From positions 310,001 through 374,000 of the forward strand of contig QAZA01000045.1 of NCBI GenBank assembly GCA_003054695.1: a DNA stretch of 64,000 nt, read 5' to 3'. The position numbers and the translations under genes are program-made. How positions within the stretch are numbered: the first letter of the stretch is position 1; the number at the start of each line of letters is the position of its first letter. The DNA is from Verrucomicrobia bacterium LW23 (lineage in GTDB: Bacteria > Verrucomicrobiota > Verrucomicrobiia > Methylacidiphilales > UBA1321). Shown here one piece after another: positions 8,518 to 16,316 of this stretch. The notes under the pieces were generated by a model. It searched no databases. It had not been told where the DNA came from and saw only the letters and a list, made by a program, of their open reading frames with translations.

Positions 8518-8634
8518 ATGAAGAATTTTATGGCTGCCGTGCTCGAGGGTCTCGCCTTCGGCTTCACTTTTGCCGTGGGCTACTTTACCGCGCTTATCCT
8601 GATGTTTGGGATTACCGGCGCGGTAGTGGTTTAG
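8518..8634 (+). CDS. Candidate 38-residue membrane peptide
   Basis: A short ATG-initiated frame with a good ribosome-binding site (GGAG at 8505-8508, 9 bases upstream). It encodes a strongly hydrophobic peptide with one or two membrane spans (LAFGFTFAVGYFTALILMFG) and small-residue Gly motifs. Support is the ribosome-binding site, the membrane-like composition and the position just ahead of coaD, co-directional with a 66-base gap. Length is below what coding statistics can support alone. Function unknown. Confidence 0.4.
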   Translation: MKNFMAAVLEGLAFGFTFAVGYFTALILMFGITGAVVV

Positions 8635-8700
8635 GCCCCTGGTCCCGCCGCGGGGGCGTGGATGCCCTCCGCTTTCCCCGCCGCCTTCCACCCCACATCC

Positions 8701-9426
8701 ATGCGTCGAGCCGTTTATCCCGGCACTTTCGATCCCATCACCAACGGGCATCTTGACGTCGCGGGTCGCGCCCTCAAGATTTTCGACGAGTTGATTATCG
8801 CCATCGCCGTCGATAACAACAAGGTCACCCTCTTCGGCATTGAGGAGCGCCTGCGCCTGGTACAGGAAGCCGCTGCGCACGAAGGACTTAGGGTCCGCGC
8901 CATCACGTTCAGCGGCCTGCTGGTCGATTTTGCCCGCAAGCACGAGGCCTGCGCCGTCATCCGCGGCCTGCGCGCCGTGTCGGATTTTGAGTTCGAATTT
9001 CAGCTGGCGCTGATGAACCGCAAGCTCGATCCCGACATCGAGACGCTGTTCCTGATGCCGCGCGATACCTACACCTACCTCAGCTCCTCTATCATCAAGG
9101 GCATCAGCAGGTTAGGCGGGCCCGTCTCCCACTTTGTGCCGCCGCCTGTGGAGGCCGCGTTGTGGGCGCGCCATCACCCGCACAGCGCCGACAAGCCGCC
9201 CCGCTACCGCGAGGAAGTGCTGCTGGAACCGAACGGGCCGGCCACCACGCCGCGCACAACCGAGCCGCACGCCTCCCTCTCCCCCGCCCCCCTCTCCGAT
9301 ACGCCGGCCACGCCCGTGCCCTCCCCCTTTGCCCCGCCCTCCGCGCTCCCGGCCGAGGCCGCCTCGCCCGAAGGCGTGCCCGGCTCCTCCCGCGTTGTTA
9401 CCGCCGACACCGTCCCCTACGCCTGA
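8701..9426 (+). CDS. coaD: Phosphopantetheine adenylyltransferase with extra C-terminal tail
   Basis: Catalyses ATP plus 4'-phosphopantetheine to dephospho-CoA, the penultimate step of coenzyme A synthesis, in the cytosol. The nucleotidyltransferase core has YPGTFDPITNGH (residues 6-17, catalytic TNGH), FARKHEACAVIRGLRAVSDFEFEFQLALMNR, and YTYLSSSIIKG. The ATG at 8701 puts the core strand three residues from the start, as in the family; the ATG at 8662 would add 13 unneeded residues. The family is usually about 160 residues, but this protein has 241. The last 75 are a Pro/Ala/Ser/Thr-rich low-complexity tail of unknown purpose. Downstream genes yceD and rpmF follow closely. Confidence 0.93.
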   Translation: MRRAVYPGTFDPITNGHLDVAGRALKIFDELIIAIAVDNNKVTLFGIEERLRLVQEAAAHEGLRVRAITFSGLLVDFARKHEACAVIRGLRAVSDFEFEFQLALMNRKLDPDIETLFLMPRDTYTYLSSSIIKGISRLGGPVSHFVPPPVEAALWARHHPHSADKPPRYREEVLLEPNGPATTPRTTEPHASLSPAPLSDTPATPVPSPFAPPSALPAEAASPEGVPGSSRVVTADTVPYA

Positions 9427-9438
9427 CCGACTGCAAGC

Positions 9439-9936
9439 ATGAACCCTCAACCCCTCCACGCAACGACTATGATGACCTTTCATCCCGAGGAACTGCACGA
9501 CGACATCCTGCTCGTGCGCGAGACCCTGCCGCCGTCGGTGCTCGATCTCGACGACAAGTTTGCGCGCGCCCACGAGCCCGTGGAGGTGGACCTGCAGGTG
9601 CGCCGCGAGGCCGACACTTTTTTTGCCGCGGGTCGCGTCAGCACCGTGGTGCAGGTGCAGTGCGGGCGCTGCGCGGAGTGGATTCCGTACTCCGTTACGG
9701 TGCCGCGCTTTCATGTGGAATATAAAGCGCCACATCCTGAAATTATTGACTTGACGCCCGCGGTGCGCGAAGACATACTTCTCAAATTGCCACATATTGC
9801 GACCTGTCGGATCGAAGATCCGGACAGCAGCTGCGCTATTCTCGGCGTGGGGCTACAACCAGATAGCACCACGCCTTCGCCGTCTCTTGACACAGACGTG
9901 TGGCAATCGCTCGACCAACTTAAAATTAACGACTAG
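9439..9936 (+). CDS. yceD: YceD/DUF177 family protein
   Basis: 165 residues (fewer if the ATG at 9469 or 9472 is used). The central VVQVQCGRCAEWIPY strand carries the Cys-x-x-Cys pair of DUF177, and the family's acidic stretch with EDILLKLP and a later Cys (ATCRIEDPDSSC) follows. DUF177 proteins are encoded immediately before rpmF in most bacteria. Their bacterial and plastid members are implicated in 23S rRNA and large-subunit biogenesis. Here rpmF starts 8 bases after the stop, so the two genes are surely co-transcribed. Confidence 0.88.
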   Translation: MNPQPLHATTMMTFHPEELHDDILLVRETLPPSVLDLDDKFARAHEPVEVDLQVRREADTFFAAGRVSTVVQVQCGRCAEWIPYSVTVPRFHVEYKAPHPEIIDLTPAVREDILLKLPHIATCRIEDPDSSCAILGVGLQPDSTTPSPSLDTDVWQSLDQLKIND

Positions 9937-9944
9937 CAAGCACT

Positions 9945-10133
9945 ATGGGTGTCCCAAAACGTAAAACCTCCAAGATGCGCCTTCGCACCCGCAAGGCCAC
10001 CTGGCGCTGGAAAGCTCCTCATCTCTTTGTCGATCCCAAGACCGGCAACCGCCACTTCGGCCACTGCGTCGATCCCGAAACCGGCATGTACCGCGGCCGC
10101 CAGGTCCTGACGGTAACCGCCGGCGAGGAGTAA
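9945..10133 (+). CDS. rpmF: 50S ribosomal protein L32
   Basis: 62 residues, the normal size for bL32. The conserved N-terminus MGVPKRKTSKMRLRTRKATW matches the family. The later part lacks the four-Cys zinc motif of some bL32 forms; only one Cys (HFGHCVDP) is present. It follows yceD by 8 bases. The usual downstream partners plsX and fabH are displaced to 11866. Confidence 0.95.
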   Translation: MGVPKRKTSKMRLRTRKATWRWKAPHLFVDPKTGNRHFGHCVDPETGMYRGRQVLTVTAGEE

Positions 10134-10364
10134 TCCGCACGCCGGACAGGCCTACCGCCCGCCCGGCAGCCCGCCGACAGTCAGACAAAGACATCCGCAA
10201 GGCACACGGCTCCCTCCCTCGCGAAAGCCGCGCACCACATCGCTAGCACACACCCATAGTGGCCGGGCACTTACGCCCCACGCCGTGATGGCGCCCAGGC
10301 AGAAAGGCCGGTTAGCTACGATGCCGCGCGACTTAAAGGAGAAGGAAAGCCTTCTGCGCAATTA

Positions 10365-10402
10365 GCAAAGAGGCCATCGCCTAGCGGCGATGGCCTCTTT
10401 GC
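10365..10402. terminator. Bidirectional Rho-independent terminator
   Basis: A perfect 17-bp inverted repeat (10365-10381 and 10386-10402) encloses a TAGC loop. The stem has an AAAGAGGCC / GGCCTCTTT layout, with A- and T-rich outer ends giving a U-tract on either strand. It lies between the rpmF operon on the plus strand and the convergent small gene at 10436-10633, so it can end both transcripts. Confidence 0.88.
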
Positions 10403-10435
10403 ATGATTTCGTCAGCCCGCGATTGCTCGTTGCAG

Positions 10436-10633
10436 TCATACGTCTGGATCCATCAATTTGGATTCGCTGTGCCTGTGTGAATCCCCGAACTCTCCAAACT
10501 CGTGGTATGAATTATTCGGCTTTTTTTTGATAAGTTTTTCGAGGAATTCTCGAAGCGGATTGGAATTATCGCTTTCTATTGGCTCACTTCTTAATTCAGC
10601 ACTTTTGATTTGTTTCTTTACTTCACGGGTCAT
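10436..10633 (-). CDS. Small hydrophilic protein from an AT-rich patch (unknown)
   Basis: 65 residues from an ATG at 10633, preceded by a strong ribosome-binding site (AAGGAG, 6 bases upstream). Charged and soluble: Lys/Glu-rich N-terminal half, then KLIKKKPNNSYHEFGEFGDSHRH. It is locally much more AT-rich than its neighbours, as is the sequence to 10790, which suggests acquisition. No family recognised. It sits convergent to rpmF with a shared terminator. Confidence 0.5.
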   Translation of the reverse strand: MTREVKKQIKSAELRSEPIESDNSNPLREFLEKLIKKKPNNSYHEFGEFGDSHRHSESKLMDPDV

Positions 10634-10788
10634 CGATTCTCCTTTCGTTAGGTTCGATTGCCATAGCAATGTGTGGGGTTGCAGGTTTGGGAGATAGCAT
10701 GTCTCTCATAAGGTTGATATATTGCCGGTTAATATTATTAAAGTCAAGTGCAAAGTTCTACTATTCAATTTAACAAGGCCTTTCCGTC

Positions 10789-11553
10789 CTACTTCCCTAT
10801 CCCCTTCTCCTCAAACACTTTGGCCATGGCGGCGGTCATCTTCTCGTAGCCGGCGGCGCTGAGGTGGATGAGGTCCTTGGCGAAGTATTGGGGATCGGGC
10901 ATGCCGTCGGGCAGGGCGAAGAGGCTGAAGCTGTCGAAGAGCGTGACGTTGTTGCGGGTGGCGGCCAGATCGGCCAGCTGGCCGTTAAGCTTCGTCAGCT
11001 CGCTCTGCTTGATCGGCGCGGCGGGCGCGTTGCGGGGCGGGAGGTTGCAGAGGATAACGGGGATGCCCGGGACGGCTTTTTCCGTGGCGTCGAGGATGGC
11101 GGTGATGTTGCCGATGGTGAGGTCGGTCGGGCCGTGCGCGCTGAGGTCATTGCCGCCTACCAGCAGCACCAGGGCGGTGGGTTGCAGATCCAGCACGTCC
11201 TCCTGCAGGCGCCAGAGAACGCCGCGGCTGGTATCGCCGCCGATGCCGCGGTTGACGACGAGCCTGGTGCTGGGAAAGGACGTGGTGGCGGGGTTGACCT
11301 GCTTCCAGCCGCCGATCTGCGAATCCCCCACAAACACGACCGCGTTTTTGGAGGCGGCGCGCTTGGCCCAGAACGCGATGCGGTTGTCCGTCATGTACGG
11401 GTAGACTTTGAGCGGGCCCTTGCCGGGCCAGGCAGCCTGGTCCTTCACGTCGGGGAAAGGCGTGGGGCCGGTTTGCTCCGCAGCTGCCGGCATTACGGGC
11501 GCGGCCAGGGCTGAGAGCAGGGCGATGAGAGGGAGAAGCAGGAGGCGTTTCAT
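10789..11553 (-). CDS. Exported SGNH/GDSL hydrolase
   Basis: 254 residues with a signal peptide (LLLLPLIALLSALAAPVMPAAA). All four SGNH blocks are present: FVGDSQIGGW with catalytic Ser78, NRGIGGDTS (block II Gly), GGNDLS with Asn135, and KDLIHLS with Asp227 and His230. Such enzymes remove acyl or acetyl groups from polysaccharides, platelet-activating-factor-like substrates or lipids in the periplasm or outside. The closest architecture is the acetylhydrolase/rhamnogalacturonan acetylesterase-like group, but the substrate is unknown. It interrupts the otherwise conserved rpmF-plsX neighbourhood on the opposite strand. Confidence 0.85.
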   Translation of the reverse strand: MKRLLLLPLIALLSALAAPVMPAAAEQTGPTPFPDVKDQAAWPGKGPLKVYPYMTDNRIAFWAKRAASKNAVVFVGDSQIGGWKQVNPATTSFPSTRLVVNRGIGGDTSRGVLWRLQEDVLDLQPTALVLLVGGNDLSAHGPTDLTIGNITAILDATEKAVPGIPVILCNLPPRNAPAAPIKQSELTKLNGQLADLAATRNNVTLFDSFSLFALPDGMPDPQYFAKDLIHLSAAGYEKMTAAMAKVFEEKGIGK

Positions 11554-11865
11554 AGAAGGTAATGGGCGGAATGCCGACGCCTTGTTTGTAGGATATTGCG
11601 AGAGAATGCACCATGGTGCTGTGCGGTTAACCCTTAACCCGCTTCAGGCTGTCGCCAGCGCCTCGCACGATGTCCGCCACAAAGCTTTGACACGGCGCCG
11701 ACGATTTTTCCCTTGATAGGCCCGGCCTTTATTCGTTATGCCTCAGTCTGCAATTCGCCGCTTTGCACAGCTGGTGCCGCGACGACATTTTTCCCACCCC
11801 ATGGCCTTCGTAACCCCTTGTAACCAGGCGCCCTCCGCAGCCGCACAGCACGGCGCCCCCCGCAC
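11554..11865. promoter_or_regulatory. Divergent intergenic region upstream of plsX
   Basis: 312 bases between the GDSL hydrolase and plsX. A TTGACA hexamer at 11687-11692 is followed at 20 bases by TTGATA (11713-11718), a weak promoter candidate for plsX-fabH now that these genes are cut off from rpmF. No hairpin or repeat stands out. Confidence 0.3.
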
Positions 11866-12906
11866 ATGAAAGTAGCGCTCGACGCCATGGGAGGCGATAT
11901 TTACCCCGCGCCGCAGGTGGATGGCGCCGTATCCGCTTTGGCCGAGTACCCGGACCTCGAAGTTGTACTTGTGGGCGACCGCGAGCGGATTGAGGCCGAG
12001 CTGAAGCGCCACCCCGCCCACCCGAAGGACCGCCTTACCGTCCACCACGCCTCGGAGATCATTACCATGACCGACGGCGCCGTGGAGGGCGTGCGCAAAA
12101 AGAAGGACTCCTCCCTGAACCGTGCCGTGGAGCTGGTGAAGGATGGCAAGGCCGACGCTGTGGTTTCCGCCGGGCACACCGGCGCGCTGGTGGCGTGCAG
12201 CCAGCTGCGCCTGCGCACGCTGCCGGGCATTGATCGCCCCGGCATCGCCACCGTCATGCCCACCGAGAAAGCGCATTTTCTGCTTATCGATGCGGGCGCC
12301 AACCCCGATCCGGAGCCCTCGCACCTGGTCGGCTACGCGGTCATGGGGTCCATCTACAGCCGGGAGGTGCTGGGCTGCCCCCGGCCGCGCGTCGGCCTCA
12401 TCAGCATTGGCAGCGAGGCTGGTAAAGGCAACGAGTTTACGCGCGAGACGTACAAGCTGCTGGAGGAGGCGAACATCGACTTTGCCGGCAACATCGAAGG
12501 CCACGCGCTTTTCCGCGATCCCGTGGAAGTAGTTGTGTGCGATGGGTTTGTGGGGAATATCGTGCTCAAGACTTCAGAAAGTCTCGCCAAGGCCATTTTT
12601 AGCTGGCTGAAAGCCGAGCTTCAGAGCACCATATGGCGGTCCCTCGGCGCGTGGCTGGCCAAAGGGGCCTTCCTGGCAATTCGCAAAAAGACGAACACCG
12701 ACGAGTACGGCGGCATGCCGCTTCTCGGTGTTAACGGCATTGTCATCAAGGCCCACGGCAACAGCAACGCCAAGGCCATCAAAAACGCCCTGCGTGTCGC
12801 CCGCGAGTCCGTACGCCAGCAGGTTAACCGACGCATTATTGCAGAAATGTCCCGCCACCATGAGAGCCACCAGGCAGCACCCTCGCCCGCCCCTTCCTCG
12901 CCGTAA
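11866..12906 (+). CDS. plsX: Phosphate acyltransferase
   Basis: 346 residues. It makes acyl-phosphate from acyl-ACP, feeding PlsY in phospholipid synthesis; peripheral at the inner membrane. Family hallmarks: N-terminal VALDAMGGD, DAVVSAGHTGALVA, FLLIDAGANPDP, GNIEGHALF and CDGFVGNIVLKTSE. Full length with a short Ser/Pro-rich tail. fabH begins inside its 3' end (47-base overlap), so the pair is translationally linked. It normally follows rpmF directly; here 1.7 kb with two opposite-strand genes intervene. Confidence 0.95.
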   Translation: MKVALDAMGGDIYPAPQVDGAVSALAEYPDLEVVLVGDRERIEAELKRHPAHPKDRLTVHHASEIITMTDGAVEGVRKKKDSSLNRAVELVKDGKADAVVSAGHTGALVACSQLRLRTLPGIDRPGIATVMPTEKAHFLLIDAGANPDPEPSHLVGYAVMGSIYSREVLGCPRPRVGLISIGSEAGKGNEFTRETYKLLEEANIDFAGNIEGHALFRDPVEVVVCDGFVGNIVLKTSESLAKAIFSWLKAELQSTIWRSLGAWLAKGAFLAIRKKTNTDEYGGMPLLGVNGIVIKAHGNSNAKAIKNALRVARESVRQQVNRRIIAEMSRHHESHQAAPSPAPSSP

Positions 12907-13882
12907 CGTCAGCATCATAGGCACGGGTGCCTACCTGCCGGAGCGCGTTCTCACCAATGCCGACCTCGAAAAGATGGTCGACACGTCGGATGAGTGGATC
13001 TTTACACGCACGGGCATCAAGGAGCGCCGAATCGCGGCCGAAGGCGAGCTGACGTCCGACCTGGGCGCGGCGGCAGCCCGCGTGGCCCTGCAAAACGCCG
13101 GGGTGGACGCTCGCGAGATCGATCTGATCATCGTCGCCACCTGCACGGGCGACACCGTTTTCCCCAGCACGGCGTGCCACATCCAGCATAAAATCGGCGC
13201 CACCCGCGCGGCCGCGTTCGATATCCAGGCGGCGTGCTCCGGCTTCCTTTACAGCCTGATTACGGCCGAGCAGTTTGTAGCCAGCGGCGTGTACGATACG
13301 GTGCTGGTCATTGGCGCGGAAAAACTCTCCTCCGTTGTTAACTGGAAGGACCGCAACACCTGCGTCCTGTTCGGCGACGGCGCCGGTGCCGTGATTGTAC
13401 GCAGCAAGGAGGGATGCAACGGTATCCTGGCCAGCGACCTGGGCAGCGACGGCGCGCAAACCGACATCCTGAGCCTGCCCGCCGGCGGCTGCCGCATGCC
13501 CATTACCGCGCAGGTGCTGGCGGAGGGCAAGAATTACATCCAGATGTCCGGCAAGGAAGTTTACCGCTTTGCGGTTAACGCGATGATCCGCAGCAGCGAG
13601 CGCACCATGGAGCTCGCCGGGTTAAAGACCGAGGACATCGCCTGGGTCATCCCGCACCAGGCCAATATCCGCATCATCAACACCGTGGCTGAGCGCCTGG
13701 AAGTGCCCGGCGAGCGCGTGTACGTCAACGTGCACCGCTACGGCAACACCAGCGCCGCCTGCATCCCCATCGCCATGCACGAGGCCAGCAGCGCCGGCCA
13801 GCTCAAACCCGGCGACGCCATCCTGATGGTCGCCTTCGGCGGCGGCCTCACCTGGGCCAGCGCCGCGCTGGAGTGGTGCTAA
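12860..13882 (+). CDS. fabH: Beta-ketoacyl-ACP synthase III
   Basis: Condenses an acyl-CoA (usually acetyl-CoA) with malonyl-ACP to start fatty-acid synthesis. The 340-residue protein from the ATG at 12860 has the complete catalytic triad: Cys126 in DIQAACSGFLYSL, His266 in IPHQANIRII, and Asn296 in VNVHRYGNTSAA. The Gly-rich end FGGGLTWASA is also present. The ATG within plsX is chosen because IIGTGAYLPE, the family's first strand, begins about 18 residues later; the leader is Arg/Pro-rich. It overlaps plsX and ends the operon. Confidence 0.95.
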   Translation: MRATRQHPRPPLPRRNVSIIGTGAYLPERVLTNADLEKMVDTSDEWIFTRTGIKERRIAAEGELTSDLGAAAARVALQNAGVDAREIDLIIVATCTGDTVFPSTACHIQHKIGATRAAAFDIQAACSGFLYSLITAEQFVASGVYDTVLVIGAEKLSSVVNWKDRNTCVLFGDGAGAVIVRSKEGCNGILASDLGSDGAQTDILSLPAGGCRMPITAQVLAEGKNYIQMSGKEVYRFAVNAMIRSSERTMELAGLKTEDIAWVIPHQANIRIINTVAERLEVPGERVYVNVHRYGNTSAACIPIAMHEASSAGQLKPGDAILMVAFGGGLTWASAALEWC

Positions 13883-13900
13883 GAGTCTTTCCGCGTTTGC

Positions 13901-14049
13901 TAGTGTCCTGAATCAGAAGTAAATATCATAAGTTCCGCCCCTTTGTGTCTTCGTGCCTTTGTGGTTAATATTCTCCCTCCTCTCTGCTTCTCTACGAAAA
14001 TGGGAATGGGGATTATTTAGCCACAAAGACACGAAGACACAAAGGGGGG
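13901..14049 (+). repeat. Palindromic CCACAAAGACACGAAGACACAAAG element, family A copy 1
   Basis: Begins CTAGTGTCCTGAATCAG (C at 13900) and contains TTTGTGTCTTCGTGCCTTTGTGGTTAA near 13942-13968 in two inverted halves; the second half is at 14021-14046. The whole 149 bases reappear in reverse orientation, nearly identical, at 17739-17898. No open frame is preserved, so it is a non-coding mobile or hairpin repeat. Confidence 0.85.
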
Positions 14050-14060
14050 ACCTGAACGAT

Positions 14061-14229
14061 TTAGACCAATTCGCACAGCTATTTGGCCTTTTGGCGGAGC
14101 CGATTTTGGGATGCAGGCAAGGCGGGCTTGAGGGAGTGCATTTGAAAAATGCATGACCGAAAGACTAACGCTGCTTGCGCGCAAAAGCGGCCCGCCAAAA
14201 GGACAAATAACTGTGCGAATTGGTTTTAG
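14061..14229 (-). repeat. Palindromic intergenic element, family E copy 2
   Basis: The outer arms TTAGACCAATTCGCACAG...TTTTGGCGG (14061-14097) and CCGCCAAAAGG...CTGTGCGAATTGGTT (14192-14226) form a near-perfect inverted repeat of about 35 bases. The centre holds TGCATTTGAAAAATGCA (14138-14153) and flanks shared with 5388-5514. The remaining sequence up to 14344 shows nothing else. Confidence 0.75.
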
Positions 14230-14344
14230 AGCGTTTCGAGGCAAGTTGACGCCGAGCGCGCGCCTATGGCGCTTCGGAAGCAGTACTGAATGCGACAACC
14301 TAACCGGAAAACGCTCTGGCGAGGCTAAATGCTGACTTAGTCCT

Positions 14345-15721
14345 TTAGCGCGCGAACTGCTTGAGCTTGTTGTAGATGCTCTTTTCGCTGATGCCCAGGA
14401 CGCGGGCGGCTTCGGCCTTGTTGTTGTTGCAGGCGGCCAGGGTTTGCTGGATGGCGAAGCGTTCGAGGTCCTCGATTTTCCAGCCGCTGAGGTTGAAGGG
14501 CGGGCCGTCCGGCGCGGTGGCGTGGCCGGCGATTTCGGCGGGGAGGTCGGCGGGGGTGATAAGGCTGTCCGTGCAGAAGGCGGAGGCGCGCTCGAGCGTG
14601 TTCTCCAGCTCGCGCACATTGCCGGGCCACGCGTAGAAGGTGAGGGCGCGCATGGCGTCCTTGTCGATGCGACACGCCGCCATATCCCGCTGGCGGGCAA
14701 TGCGTTGCAGGATGTGCTGGCTGAGCTCCGGGATGTCGTCGGCGCGCTCGTTAAGGCTGGGGATCTCGATCGGCAGCACGTTGAGCCGGAAGTATAGGTC
14801 TTCGCGGAAGGACTTTTGCGCCACCATATCCTTCAGGTTCTGGTTGGTGGCGGCGATGACGCGGACGTCGGCCGGGATGTCCTTGCCGCCGCCTATGCGC
14901 TGAAACTTCTTCTCCTGCAAAAAGTTAAGCAGTTTGGGCTGGAGATCGATCGGGAGATCCCCCACTTCGTCCAGAAACAGCGTGCCGCCGTTGGCCAGCT
15001 CCGCGCGGCCGATGCGTTTCTCGTGCGCGCCGGTAAAGGCGCCCTTTTCGTGGCCAAACATCTCGCTCTCCAGCAGCTCGCGCGGCAGGCTGGGGCAGTT
15101 GACGGTGATGAACGGGCCGCTGGAGCGCGGGCTGGCGGCGTGGATGGCACGGGCCAGGACGCCTTTGCCCGTGCCGCTCTCGCCGGTGATGAGCACCGTG
15201 GCGTTGAGCGGCGCAATGCGCGCCACCTTATCGCGGATGTTTTGCGAGGCCACGCTGCTGCCGACAAAACCGCTGTGGGTGCGCTCGGTGCCGATCGTCT
15301 GCTTCAGCACGGCGTTCTCGCGCTTGGTTTGGCTCAGCTCCGCCGCCTTGCGCACGGCCATCAGTATTTCGTCCGGGCTAAACGGCTTGGTGATGTAGTC
15401 GAACGCGCCTTCGCGCAGGGCCTGCACGGCTTCACGCGCCTGGTTCACGCTGGTCAGGAAGATCACCTCCGTGCACGGCCAGCCTTTACGGATGGCGCGC
15501 AGGCACTCCAGGCCGTCCACATGCGGCATGTTCAGGTCCACCACAGCCACCTGCACGTCCTCGTGCATTGCGGCCAGCAGCTGGCGGCCGTCCTCAAACA
15601 GCTCCAGGGGCATGCCCTGATGGCGCAGGTGATACTCCAGCAGACGCCGGATCGTCGAGTCGTCGTCCGCAATCAGCAGGGGCGCGGAGGATTTGACGTT
15701 GCGGTTGGAGGTGGCGGCCAT
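14345..15721 (-). CDS. NtrC-family sigma-54-dependent response regulator
   Basis: 458 residues. The receiver domain (residues 15-130) has the acidic pocket ADDD and phosphoacceptor Asp62 in VVDLNMPHVDG. The AAA+ domain has Walker A GESGTGKG, the sigma-54-contacting GAFTGA loop, LFLDEVGDLP Walker B and the FREDLYFRLNVLPIEIP sensor region. The C-terminal Fis-type HTH is AEAARVLGISEKSIYNKLKQF. Phosphorylation by a partner kinase would let it activate sigma-54 promoters. No kinase is adjacent; the hybrid kinase at 18256 and the partial one at 62428 both carry their own receivers. Targets unknown. Confidence 0.93.
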   Translation of the reverse strand: MAATSNRNVKSSAPLLIADDDSTIRRLLEYHLRHQGMPLELFEDGRQLLAAMHEDVQVAVVDLNMPHVDGLECLRAIRKGWPCTEVIFLTSVNQAREAVQALREGAFDYITKPFSPDEILMAVRKAAELSQTKRENAVLKQTIGTERTHSGFVGSSVASQNIRDKVARIAPLNATVLITGESGTGKGVLARAIHAASPRSSGPFITVNCPSLPRELLESEMFGHEKGAFTGAHEKRIGRAELANGGTLFLDEVGDLPIDLQPKLLNFLQEKKFQRIGGGKDIPADVRVIAATNQNLKDMVAQKSFREDLYFRLNVLPIEIPSLNERADDIPELSQHILQRIARQRDMAACRIDKDAMRALTFYAWPGNVRELENTLERASAFCTDSLITPADLPAEIAGHATAPDGPPFNLSGWKIEDLERFAIQQTLAACNNNKAEAARVLGISEKSIYNKLKQFAR

Positions 15722-15767
15722 AGGGCGGAGCGGGGCGGGGCGAGCGAAGCGCGGGGGCGAGAATCAA

Positions 15768-16301
15768 TCAGGGCAGGAAGAGATGAATTTGATCGGGCCG
15801 CATCATCGCACATTGCTCCACTTTGCCGGCAATGCGGTACCGGTTGGCGGCGATATTGGCATACACCCACTCGCGAATCCCTTTGGGCACAAAGCGGAAG
15901 GCGGCGAGATGGCGAGCGGCGCTTTGGGTCTCGCCCAGCGCCGTCAGAGCGGCGTCCGTGGCGCTCAGCACGCGCTCGCCAGGTTCGCGAAAATGCTGCA
16001 CCAGGCGCAGGCCGCCGCCCAGCAGTTGCTCGCGCGGAATATGGTGGCGCTCAAACACTTCCGCCGCGGTAAAGCCCTGCAGCGGGGCGTAGCGCATCAC
16101 CTGGGTGGGGTCAGCCTTGATAAAGCGCTGCACAAAGCCGTTGCACATGCCGCATTCGCCGTCAAACAGCAGCACGCTGCCGCCTCGCGCCTGGTTCAGG
16201 TTAAGCATGTCCTGCTCGGAGAGATCGGCTTCGGCGGGAGGCGCGGGCAGCGGTCCGTCGGCGTCCATACCGGCGGTTGGGGGGGTGGGGGCGGCATTCA
16301 T
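15768..16301 (-). CDS. DCC-family thiol-disulfide oxidoreductase-like protein (DUF393)
   Basis: 177 residues. The defining motif FDGECGMCNGFVQR appears near residues 46-59, giving the Cys-x-x-Cys of the DCC family. Later conserved features are the YAPLQG segment and a C-terminal FRFVPKGIREWVYANIAANRYR region. These thioredoxin-like proteins are predicted redox proteins, but few are studied. The N-terminal 40 residues are Pro/Ala-rich. It lies between the NtrC regulator and the STAS protein on the same strand, with a 46-base gap on the NtrC side. Confidence 0.85.
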   Translation of the reverse strand: MNAAPTPPTAGMDADGPLPAPPAEADLSEQDMLNLNQARGGSVLLFDGECGMCNGFVQRFIKADPTQVMRYAPLQGFTAAEVFERHHIPREQLLGGGLRLVQHFREPGERVLSATDAALTALGETQSAARHLAAFRFVPKGIREWVYANIAANRYRIAGKVEQCAMMRPDQIHLFLP

Positions 16302-16316
16302 CGCAGGCGTCGGAAA

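Noticed and set aside
10152-10361. A 69-residue minus-strand frame after rpmF
   Set aside because: It has no ribosome-binding site and no recognisable product, and it ends just beside the shared terminator.
13953-14156. A 67-residue plus-strand frame after fabH
   Set aside because: It runs across two palindromic elements and has no recognisable product.
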